Shown here: one piece after another, positions 47,188 through 53,869 of the stretch
Position numbering within the stretch: the first letter of the stretch is position 1
Layout of the letters: each line of letters begins with the position of its first letter
Assembly (NCBI RefSeq): GCF_029873475.1
Contig: NZ_CP123499.1
Span: 1,116,001 to 1,180,000 of the forward strand
Reading direction: 5' to 3'
Length of the DNA stretch: 64,000 bases
Source: Arsenophonus sp. aPb
GTDB taxonomy: Bacteria; Pseudomonadota; Gammaproteobacteria; Enterobacterales; Enterobacteriaceae
Translations under genes and position numbers: made by a program
Notes under the pieces: generated by a model
Seen by the model: only the letters and a program-made list of their open reading frames with translations
What the model was told of the DNA's origin: nothing
Database searches by the model: none

Positions 47188-47207
47188 GGCACTGTTGCAA
47201 CAGTGCC
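47188..47207. repeat. 20-bp perfect palindrome, terminator or IS6-type end
   Basis: GGCACTGTTGCAACAGTGCC lies 39 bases after serS. It can fold as an 8-bp stem with a TGCA loop, but lacks a T-run. Its first 13 bases equal the terminal repeat of IS26/IS6-family elements (GGCACTGTTGCAA, from memory). A near copy in reverse, TTGCAACAGTGTC, is at 48011-48023. Confidence 0.6.
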
Positions 47208-47346
47208 CTAAAACGTCACCTATATCGATGGCTGGAGCAAACGGATTAATTTAGGCATTAGATAATCCGCCCAAAGCAAATAATAAATTGCTTAAAGCGG
47301 CTCAAGGTTACATGCTAAATAACACTTAACACTTCCCTCAATTGTA

Positions 47347-47604
47347 TTAATTATAGTAATAACGACATGAAGCTATCTCTAAGCCCTTATCTGTTAACCG
47401 GTAAATTAAACGATGTTCCTCAGTTATTCTGCGCGACCAAAAAGCGGTTAAATTGTGTTTTAAAGGCTCTGGCTTACCTATACCAGAAAAAGGTTCTCTT
47501 TTAATATCTTTAATTAATTCATTAATACGTTTAATTATCTTTTTATCTATCTGCTGCCAATAAAGGTAATCGTTCCATGATTGTTCGGTAAATATTAATT
47601 TCAT
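47347..47604 (-). CDS. yoeB: YoeB toxin, ribosome-dependent mRNA interferase
   Basis: 85 residues (E. coli 84), RelE superfamily, highly similar (SWNDYLYWQQIDK, GKPEPLKHNL, WSRRITEEHRLIY). Catalytic Glu46 and Arg65 are kept, and Tyr84, but the position of His83 is Tyr (CRYYYN, where E. coli has CRYHY). This might weaken cleavage. Overlaps the yefM stop by 4 bases. Confidence 0.95.
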   Translation of the reverse strand: MKLIFTEQSWNDYLYWQQIDKKIIKRINELIKDIKREPFSGIGKPEPLKHNLTAFWSRRITEEHRLIYRLTDKGLEIASCRYYYN

Positions 47605-47852
47605 TCCTGAATATCTCTTTCAATTCCTTTACCGGCATTGAGTTCATCAATTGAATCCAATAGATGACGAGCATTAGCTGGCGAGCGCAGCAAGTAGGCC
47701 GTCTCTTCTAAAGATTGGTATTCATCAAGGGATAACAAAACGCAAGGAATCCCTTTTTGTCTAGTGATTAAAATTGGGATCCGATCATCTATTGCTTCAT
47801 TCATGATAGAGGTTAAGTTTTGTCTTGCATCGGTATAATTGACTGTTTTCAT
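47601..47852 (-). CDS. yefM: YefM antitoxin
   Basis: 83 residues (E. coli 83-92 depending on start). Phd/YefM N-terminal DNA-binding part (NYTDARQNLTSIMNEAIDD, RQKGIPCVLLSLDEYQSLEET) and C-terminal YoeB-binding tail (LLRSPANARHLLDSIDEL). Antitoxin-first operon with translational coupling. It represses its own promoter; short inverted GTACATATA-like sequence (AGTACAGATATATGTACT, 47917-47934) upstream is a likely operator. Confidence 0.94.
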   Translation of the reverse strand: MKTVNYTDARQNLTSIMNEAIDDRIPILITRQKGIPCVLLSLDEYQSLEETAYLLRSPANARHLLDSIDELNAGKGIERDIQE

Positions 47853-47916
47853 TATGACTGCTTGATTGCTAGGTCAGAACAAATCATTGAATAATGATTA
47901 ACCAACAGTCAACATA

Positions 47917-47934
47917 AGTACAGATATATGTACT
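47917..47934. promoter_or_regulatory. Probable YefM operator
   Basis: AGTACAGATATATGTACT is a near-perfect palindrome about 65 bp upstream of the yefM start. YefM operators in E. coli contain inverted TGTACA motifs; here AGTACA/TGTACT arms are present. Confidence 0.6.
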
Positions 47935-48085
47935 TTATTTGCAATGCCAATTTTCTAAAGCATAGGCTGCAAATTGCAACTCATAATTCATTGATATCTC
48001 TTAACAAGCTTTGCAACAGTGTCACAATTTATTGCTTTTAGGACTCAAGTAAATGTCCCAGACCATCGGACTCGGGCTTTAAAAG

Positions 48086-48210
48086 CTGTTCAATCTGGAC
48101 GTATGTGCAGTTTTGATCGGGGGAAAATTAGGCAACTGCGTTCTCAGGGAATGGGAGCAACGGCGATTGCCCGTCAATTAAAAAGTGCATGGATAAGGGT
48201 TATAAGATGA
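48086..48210 (+). pseudogene. Resolvase/invertase DNA-binding domain fragment (copy A)
   Basis: About 40 residues, FDRGKIRQLRSQGMGATAIARQLK, match the C-terminal helix-turn-helix Hin/Tn3-resolvase type (usual form RxxGMGATAIARxLxIxRSTVYR). The catalytic Ser domain is absent and the end is damaged (SAWIRVIR). The bases before it (48041-48075) resemble the antisense of the bacteriocin gene. Copy B is at 49265-49411. Confidence 0.75.
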
Positions 48211-48309
48211 TGATTAATTAACCTGTAAGATTGAAGTAACCTGTAACCTGTAATATAAATTTTGGTAATATTTTTATATTTAAAATAATAAATTTTATTA
48301 TGGTCTGGA

Positions 48310-48341
48310 CTAAGCCGGAAATTTCACCAGTTCCGGCTTAG
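48310..48341 (-). terminator. Hairpin downstream of immunity gene A
   Basis: CTAAGCCGGAA (48310-48320) and TTCCGGCTTAG (48331-48341), 10-base loop. Repeated behind immunity gene B at 49493-49522. Confidence 0.7.
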
Positions 48342-48358
48342 ACTGCTAATTAAGTATT

Positions 48359-48393
48359 GCTGTTACTGGAGTTTTGTGATTTTCAGTAACAGC
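48359..48393 (-). terminator. Second hairpin downstream of immunity gene A
   Basis: GCTGTTACTG (48359-48368) and CAGTAACAGC (48384-48393), 15-base loop, 15 bases after the immunity stop. Repeated at 49542-49574. Confidence 0.65.
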
Positions 48394-48407
48394 AATGCAG
48401 ATTGTCT

Positions 48408-48665
48408 TCATTCAGGCTTAAATCCTGGTTTTCCGTTTTTTTCTCGCCACTCCTTAACTTCCTTAACAACTCCTTCCGGGCTATCTTCCCTGTTTGTTTT
48501 AGGATAGTAGATAAGATCAGAACCATCTGGATGTTGACTTAGCCTTTTAAATTCAAGAAGATTTTTTATATCCTCTGATTCTGACGTGTTGTCCACATTA
48601 AATAATTTCCTGACTAATTCTAGAAACTCTTTCTCTGTGTAGTCAGAAATGGTTTTTTTTTCCAT
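48408..48665 (-). CDS. Colicin E-type DNase immunity protein (cassette A)
   Basis: 85 residues from the ATG at 48665, aligned with Im9 (MELKHSISDYTEAEF, here MEKKTISDYTEKEF); the frame is open 9 codons further. The DNase-binding helix SDLIYYP and the end WREKNGKPGFKPE are conserved. It would bind the DNase next to it. The DNase stop (48667-48669) and this ATG are one base apart, the usual toxin-immunity coupling. Confidence 0.93.
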   Translation of the reverse strand: MEKKTISDYTEKEFLELVRKLFNVDNTSESEDIKNLLEFKRLSQHPDGSDLIYYPKTNREDSPEGVVKEVKEWREKNGKPGFKPE

Positions 48666-48666
48666 C

Positions 48667-49215
48667 TCATTTACCTTCTTTATGGATATCAATATGACGC
48701 TTAGGAGTTACTATACTTAAATTATCGATATTATATACTTCGCCCCCATTTTTGATATAGTTTATATGATGTAATTCGTATTTAACTCTTCCACCTATTT
48801 GGTCAATTTCTCTTGGTGATGGCGCTTTTCCGTTTATTATATTCCCTAAATTAGCGGCTCCAAATTGTCTACTCAACTCATTATCTTTAGCCACTTCTTG
48901 CCAAAAAGCCTGCCGGAATTGATCGAAACTGGCAAATTTTTTCCCTCTTAACTTATCAGCAATCTGACGGGGTATTGGAGCACCAAGTTCTGCTCCTGCT
49001 TGATTTAACCAATTACCCGTTACCTCCTGCCCATTGCCTGTTACCACTCCAGGCAGGTGACGAGGATTATTAAACATCACATAAAGGGGTTGATAACCGT
49101 TTTCAAGGGGAGGCACGGTTACCGGTGTTTCGATATCAGGCGGAATGAGGTTAGGATAAACCCTGACAATAGGGGTTTTGATAGGTTGGTTGTTACCGGT
49201 GTTAAGTATCACCAC
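48667..49215 (-). CDS. Displaced bacteriocin C-terminal tip: HNH DNase (cassette A)
   Basis: Open frame of 182 residues. The first about 55 (VILNTGNNQPIKTPIVRVYP, then YQPLYVMFNNP) repeat the end of the pyocin domain of the 850-residue bacteriocin at 50.6-53.1 kb. The rest is a colicin E9/pyocin S-type DNase: GNWLNQAGAELGAPIPRQIA, FASFDQFRQAFWQEVAKD, and HNH motif YELHHINYIKNGGEVYNIDN with RHIDIH. All catalytic His are present. There is no receptor or translocation part and only a weak GTG start, so alone it is not a working bacteriocin. It reads as a spare tip. Confidence 0.88.
   Translation of the reverse strand: MVILNTGNNQPIKTPIVRVYPNLIPPDIETPVTVPPLENGYQPLYVMFNNPRHLPGVVTGNGQEVTGNWLNQAGAELGAPIPRQIADKLRGKKFASFDQFRQAFWQEVAKDNELSRQFGAANLGNIINGKAPSPREIDQIGGRVKYELHHINYIKNGGEVYNIDNLSIVTPKRHIDIHKEGK
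48869..49017 (-). repeat. 149-bp repeat, copy in cassette A
   Basis: Reads identical by eye to 50060-50208 (offset 1191). It encodes the N-terminal half of the DNase tip (WLNQAGAELGAP to ELSRQF). Confidence 0.9.
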
Positions 49216-49264
49216 CTGTTGTTTTTCAGGGTGCAGTAAATGCCCCAGGCCATCGGCACCCGGT

Positions 49265-49411
49265 GCTTTAAAAGCTGTTCGATTTGGACTTATACGCAGT
49301 TTTGATCGAGGGAAAATTAGTCAACTGCGTTCTCAGGAAATGGGAGCAACGGCGATTGCCCGTCAATTAAAAATTGTGCCATCAACAGTTTATAAAGTGC
49401 TTGATAATTAA
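49265..49411 (+). pseudogene. Resolvase/invertase DNA-binding domain fragment (copy B)
   Basis: About 47 residues ending FDRGKISQLRSQEMGATAI and ARQLKIVPSTVYKVLDN, a complete resolvase-type helix-turn-helix end. Its left side is joined to antisense bacteriocin sequence (49216-49265, the reverse of the APGADGLGHLLHPEKQQ coding region), so the 5' part of the resolvase gene is missing. Confidence 0.78.
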
Positions 49412-49492
49412 CATGTAAGGTTAAAACAAGCTGTAATATAATTTTTAGTGCGATTTTTATATTTAAATAATAAATTTTATCATGGTCTGGAC

Positions 49493-49522
49493 TAAGCCGG
49501 AAATTTCAGCAGTTCCGGCTTA
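49493..49522 (-). terminator. Hairpin downstream of immunity gene B
   Basis: TAAGCCGGAA (49493-49502) and TTCCGGCTTA (49513-49522). A duplicate of the hairpin at 48310-48341. Confidence 0.7.
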
Positions 49523-49541
49523 AAATGCCAATGAAGTATTA

Positions 49542-49574
49542 CTGTTACTGGAGTTTTGTGATTTTCAGTAACAG
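49542..49574 (-). terminator. Second hairpin downstream of immunity gene B
   Basis: CTGTTACTG (49542-49550) and CAGTAACAG (49566-49574), 15-base loop. A duplicate of 48359-48393. Confidence 0.65.
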
Positions 49575-49589
49575 AAATGCAGATTGTCT

Positions 49590-49850
49590 TTATTCTGGCT
49601 TAAAACCCGGTTTACCGTTTTTAGCTCGCCAATCTTTTATTGTTTTTAAAACACCCTGAGGACTATCTTCTATACCATCTTCCGGATAATAAATGATATC
49701 CGTTCCTTTAGGATGCTCAGAAGTACTAATAATATTATTTACTATGGCATCATGTTCTTCTTCTGATGAGTATTTCCCATCAAAAATGGCAATTAACAAG
49801 GTTAAGAACTCATGTTCTGTATATTCTTCAAGCTTGTTCTTAAGTTCCAT
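49590..49850 (-). CDS. Colicin E-type DNase immunity protein (cassette B)
   Basis: 86 residues, the length of Im9, with ELKNKLEEYTEHEFLTLL, the toxin-binding helix TDIIYYP and the end WRAKNGKPGFKPE. It differs from immunity A in helices 1-2, the part that sets specificity in this family, so it probably protects against a different DNase. Starts just after the DNase B stop. Confidence 0.94.
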   Translation of the reverse strand: MELKNKLEEYTEHEFLTLLIAIFDGKYSSEEEHDAIVNNIISTSEHPKGTDIIYYPEDGIEDSPQGVLKTIKDWRAKNGKPGFKPE

Positions 49851-49851
49851 G

Positions 49852-50247
49852 TTATTTATCCCCTTTTTTGGAATGGATTTCTATATGCCGTTTTGGTGTT
49901 AAAACTCGCAGATTATCTATATCATAAATAGCACCGTTTTGACTAATTGGTTTTACGTGATGAATTTCATATTTCTTTCTGCCTCCAACTTGTTCTGTTA
50001 CTGGAGGATAAGCAGATAATCCGTTACTAATATCTCTTAAGTTAGCTTTATTAAACTGCCTACTCAACTCATTATCTTTAGCCACTTCTTGCCAAAAAGC
50101 CTGCCGGAATTGATCGAAACTGGCAAATTTTTTCCCTCTTAACTTATCAGCAATCTGACGGGGTATTGGAGCACCAAGTTCTGCTCCTGCTTGATTTAAC
50201 CAATTACCGCTTACCTCCTGCCTATTGCCTGCTATAAATACCTTCAA
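49852..50247 (-). CDS. Displaced bacteriocin C-terminal tip: HNH DNase (cassette B)
   Basis: 131-codon open frame; start given as TTG, without a convincing ribosome binding site, so likely a 5'-truncated remnant or spare tip. From GNWLNQAGAELG on it is a complete colicin E-type DNase: HNH motif YEIHHVKPISQNGAIYDIDN with RHIEIH. It shares 149 bp with tip A, then differs in the second half (NKANLRDISNGLSAYPPVTE). Its upstream side lacks the pyocin domain remnant found in A. Confidence 0.87.
   Translation of the reverse strand: MKVFIAGNRQEVSGNWLNQAGAELGAPIPRQIADKLRGKKFASFDQFRQAFWQEVAKDNELSRQFNKANLRDISNGLSAYPPVTEQVGGRKKYEIHHVKPISQNGAIYDIDNLRVLTPKRHIEIHSKKGDK
50060..50208 (-). repeat. 149-bp repeat, copy in cassette B
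   Basis: Second copy of 48869-49017; identical by eye, showing recent duplication or gene conversion between the tips. Confidence 0.9.
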
Positions 50248-50315
50248 GATCTAACACTACTTACTTTACTCTGCTTTGTGAAATGCCTCTTCAGCCTTAG
50301 TTGTATATAAATTAT

Positions 50316-50588
50316 TTAAATGAAATTAAATTTCTCCAATGTTTCCTTAACCTCTCTCTTTAATCCATCGGAATCTAACTCACTTTCTCTTCTATCAGGA
50401 TCGGGATCATAACAATCAGCTAAAATAAAAACACTAGAGCAACATTCCGATAATTTATCTGGGTCTTTTTTTGAAATGCCAGAATCTCTTTCTTTTTTCC
50501 ATTGTTCCATATATTTATCAACAAAATCATCTTCGCTAATTTTAGATTCAATAAAATGTATAGCTAAAGAGATTAGTTTCATACTCAT
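50316..50588 (-). CDS. Colicin D-type immunity protein
   Basis: 90 residues. The sequence (MKLISLAIHFIESKISEDDF, SECCSSVFILADCYDPDPDR, LKREVKETLEKF) fits the colicin D immunity family (about 87 residues), which blocks the tRNase active site. The ATG overlaps the bacteriocin stop (ATGA, 50585-50588); a second ATG two codons on is possible. It matches the tip now fused to the bacteriocin, as expected for a producer. Confidence 0.92.
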   Translation of the reverse strand: MSMKLISLAIHFIESKISEDDFVDKYMEQWKKERDSGISKKDPDKLSECCSSVFILADCYDPDPDRRESELDSDGLKREVKETLEKFNFI

Positions 50589-53137
50589 TGCAAAACCCCT
50601 TTTTCAATATAATTATTAAATTGTGGCTCACCAACTGAAAGTTTCCATCCAGACACAAATAACCCATCTTTGTCAAGGATTACAACATTATGAGTTCTTT
50701 GATTAAAAAATACTTTTGAATCTTTCTCTCTTGGATAAGTGCCTTTTTCTATTGTATCTTTGTCATTTAAATGGGCTGCAATTGCGTCACGATATTTAGT
50801 TAAGGTTTCGCTATTCTTTTGGGTGTCATTAATACCAAAATCACTTGCATGCTTAAATTTTTTATCTAATTGTTTTCGTGTAAATGGGAAGATATCTAAT
50901 GGAGAATTAAACATCACATAAAGCGGTTGGTAGTTTGTTTCCAGCGGTGGAACCGCTATCTGAGCATCAATATCAGGTTGGATAGGGTTGGGGTAGACCC
51001 GGACAATAGGTGTTTTAATCGGTTCGTTATTGCCAGTATTAAGGATAATAATTTGCTGTTTTTCAGGGTGCAGTAAATGCCCCAGACCATCGGCACCCGG
51101 TGCTTTTAGCGGACTGATTAAAACTGTTCTGCCTTGTTTACCGTCTTTATCTGGTAGGGTAATGCCATAAAGTCCGGTGGCAGGGTTAATAACGCTTTCT
51201 ACTACCCAGACACGCGCCTCCTTGCCTCCCTTACCTAGTTCTGTCTCCCAATGACCAGGCTTATAAGTTTCCAGGCTGCCATTAAGAGAGTTCCACTCAT
51301 AAATTGTTTCCCCCGTTGCGTCTGTCCAGCGGGGTTTTTGACTCACGCCATCATCAAGTGGGGTTTTAGCAGGGCTTGCCTGTAAACCTAAATAATCTGC
51401 CAGTAATTTAGTTGCAGGTGCGGGATAATAACGATTATTGACGTTTTTAAGGTTTTGCTCAGAGACAAAAAGACGTTTGATTTCCGCTTCAACTTTACCT
51501 GCTGCGGCTTTTTTATTTTCTTCCGCCGTTTTGCGGCTCGCCATTAGAGGCTGCAATTTTTTCTGCTGTTGGGCTATTTTTTTATCTGCATCAAGTAAAC
51601 GATGACCTAATGTTTCATAAAGCGCCGCGACTAATATAGGTGCCAAACCCGGGATTGTTTTTTGCTGAGATTCTTTTTTTAGTGCTTCAAGGATATAAGC
51701 TTTTATTCCTTGTTGTTGTAAAACCTTAATCAATGACATATCCCTGACAGCAATTTCTCTATCTGTCATTTTTCGTTGTTCAGCCGTTTGCTGATATATC
51801 AATGGATATTTTGCTGGATCAGAGAGTGTTAACCCTTCTGGCGTTGTCTGTAATCTATTTAAAACTGATAATTCAGCTTGATATTGCTTATCAATCGCCG
51901 CAAAGGATTTGTTGGCGATATCTAATTGTTGTGCTGCTTGGTCAACCATGCTCTGAGTTTTTGAGCCATAGGTTATATAAACCGGCTCCATTTTTGCCGC
52001 TTCAGGATAAACCAAAATAACATCCTGGAATTCAGTTGTTACGGATAGCGGGATTGGCGCATACTGCGACGAGGTTGGGTTATTACGGACGGTGACTGGC
52101 ACAGCAGGCAGCGTGGGTATTAAGGGGGGCTGCCCTGTTAGCAACGACTCTTTTGCGGGGGCCGTGACAACATTAATAGTAGAGGTTTGATGACTATTTT
52201 TAGGTAGTGAGTGGATATATAATCCGGTTTTTGCATCCTGTATGGCATTAATGACTGTAACTGGTTTTATTTCATCAGTCTTAATCACCATGACGTTAAT
52301 TTTATCATCTGTTACCACAAGTTTGCCTCTTATTGGCATGGCAATTTGACCTGATGTATTCGCCGCTTGTTGCAACGCTTGCTTGTTGGTTAGTCCCATG
52401 GTTTTTGCCGGCACTGACAATGAAAGAAATTGCTCCAGGGTTCGACCTTGCGCTAAATCACTACCTTCGCCGGCTTTGGGTGAATAAAAAATTGAGGCAA
52501 TGACAAAACCTTTAGAAATGGCCTTTAAGGCAACCTCTGAAGCCATGGTTGTTAATGCATTCACAGCCTGGTTAAGTTGAGTAATTAAAGAAACTCCGGT
52601 GCTGTTGTTAAATACCAAGCTCCCGGCGCCAGATGAAGAGAACACTGGCGCCATTTGTCCTGCTGGCGTTATTGCTCCGCCGATAATAGCGAGTGAATTA
52701 GCTTTTTTTAGTAGGCTGCGTGCATGCTGCTCATTGGTTAATATTTTAACCAAATCGTCATTTATGGCGGCTGATGTTGATCTTTCAGCTTGTATTTTGC
52801 TAGCAACAATTGCTCGCTGGAGCGAATCAGATGCATAACTACTTTCTCTGTTAGAAAGCCATTCAGGTTGTTTGTTTGCTATTACCGTTATTATATTGGG
52901 GTCATTGCTGTTACGTTTGTTTCTTATCTTTGGCTTGTCTTGTTGTTTCAACAGCGCTCTGGCTCTATCCCTATCCTTATTTATTAAATAATCAAGGCTA
53001 CTACGGTTATCTATTTTTTCATCGTCAGGGGGTTTATCATTATTGTCAGTTTTTTCATCAGCAACGGTTTTGCCATCACTTTTTTCATCTTTTGCAACAT
53101 AATAATGATGGTTGAAATTATTATTCGATATCTTCAT
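50585..53137 (-). CDS. S-type pyocin/colicin-like bacteriocin with colicin D-type tRNase tip
   Basis: 850 residues. N terminus is disordered and acidic (1-75, DEKSDGKTVADEKTDNNDKP). A long helical, Ala-rich middle (about 100-240) and a coiled coil (about 430-590, QQQKKLQPLMASRKTAEENK) follow. Then the pyocin S domain (about 620-746, ending PLYVMFNSP). The tip (about 747-850) matches the colicin D tRNase: Lys760-Phe-Lys-His763 in the place of its catalytic KFKH, and Ser829-Gly-Trp831. Colicin D cuts the anticodon loop of tRNA-Arg. No signal peptide; no lysis gene is seen downstream. Import receptor unknown. A LexA box was searched for upstream and not found. Confidence 0.9.
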   Translation of the reverse strand: MKISNNNFNHHYYVAKDEKSDGKTVADEKTDNNDKPPDDEKIDNRSSLDYLINKDRDRARALLKQQDKPKIRNKRNSNDPNIITVIANKQPEWLSNRESSYASDSLQRAIVASKIQAERSTSAAINDDLVKILTNEQHARSLLKKANSLAIIGGAITPAGQMAPVFSSSGAGSLVFNNSTGVSLITQLNQAVNALTTMASEVALKAISKGFVIASIFYSPKAGEGSDLAQGRTLEQFLSLSVPAKTMGLTNKQALQQAANTSGQIAMPIRGKLVVTDDKINVMVIKTDEIKPVTVINAIQDAKTGLYIHSLPKNSHQTSTINVVTAPAKESLLTGQPPLIPTLPAVPVTVRNNPTSSQYAPIPLSVTTEFQDVILVYPEAAKMEPVYITYGSKTQSMVDQAAQQLDIANKSFAAIDKQYQAELSVLNRLQTTPEGLTLSDPAKYPLIYQQTAEQRKMTDREIAVRDMSLIKVLQQQGIKAYILEALKKESQQKTIPGLAPILVAALYETLGHRLLDADKKIAQQQKKLQPLMASRKTAEENKKAAAGKVEAEIKRLFVSEQNLKNVNNRYYPAPATKLLADYLGLQASPAKTPLDDGVSQKPRWTDATGETIYEWNSLNGSLETYKPGHWETELGKGGKEARVWVVESVINPATGLYGITLPDKDGKQGRTVLISPLKAPGADGLGHLLHPEKQQIIILNTGNNEPIKTPIVRVYPNPIQPDIDAQIAVPPLETNYQPLYVMFNSPLDIFPFTRKQLDKKFKHASDFGINDTQKNSETLTKYRDAIAAHLNDKDTIEKGTYPREKDSKVFFNQRTHNVVILDKDGLFVSGWKLSVGEPQFNNYIEKGVLQ

Positions 53138-53869
53138 TTATTTATCCCAATAGTTCATGTAACTTATTAATTTATATAAATAAAAAAGATACTTTATAAC
53201 GCAATTTTATAAAATCAAACGACTTTATGTCACCGATGGCGATGAAAAAAAGAAGATGAACGGCTTGGCTGATGTTAACGATATGTTGGAAAAACTCTTA
53301 AAAAATTTACGGTTAAATAGGGTAAAATTTTTTTGTTAAATTCTGATGTGATAACCACTATCACAAAAACTTATTTTAAAAATTTGCCAAATCAAAATAT
53401 TCTTAATAATAATTGGCTAAGTTTATAACAGGCGAATTAACAGCATTAAACGCTCGTCTATAAGTCGATGTTCTAAGTTGTAATACATTGGTTATTTTTT
53501 TGATTTTGTCGTTTTTATTTAAATTATCTGCCAACGAAATTGATCTAATTTCTGGTGATTTTCCTCTAGAGTGCTAGCAATTGATTAATTTATTATGTTG
53601 AAAAACAGGTAAAGCATGTTTTTTCATAATTGAATAAACAGATGTTTGCAAAAAGGGTTAAGTGCTAATTAAGTCTATTGTTAAGTTGATCGTTAATTTG
53701 CTCTTTATTTGTGATGATAGCGAAAATAACTTTCCGTTAGTTGGCTAGAATGAGTTATCTGTCTAATCATGCTTTTGTAAATAAAAAAATATCGATTGAA
53801 TATATTTAACAAATACGTTTTCCTACTTACTGAGTAAAAAAATAATACTCAACAACCAAAGGAGGCAGT
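53138..53869. other. Divergent region between bacteriocin and tccC
   Basis: 732 bp, AT-rich. It holds both promoters and the strong tccC ribosome binding site (GGAGG 53861-53865). A short open stretch (about 53205-53340, reading DEKKKMNGLADVNDMLEKLL) has no good start and was not called a gene. No LexA operator was recognised. Confidence 0.5.

Noticed and set aside
53205..53340. Short open stretch reading DEKKKMNGLADVNDMLEKLL
   Set aside because: No suitable start or ribosome binding site and no recognised family; too short to support as a gene or relic.
53138..53500. LexA (SOS) box before the bacteriocin gene
   Set aside because: Expected for colicins, but no CTGT-N8-ACAG sequence was found by eye on either strand.
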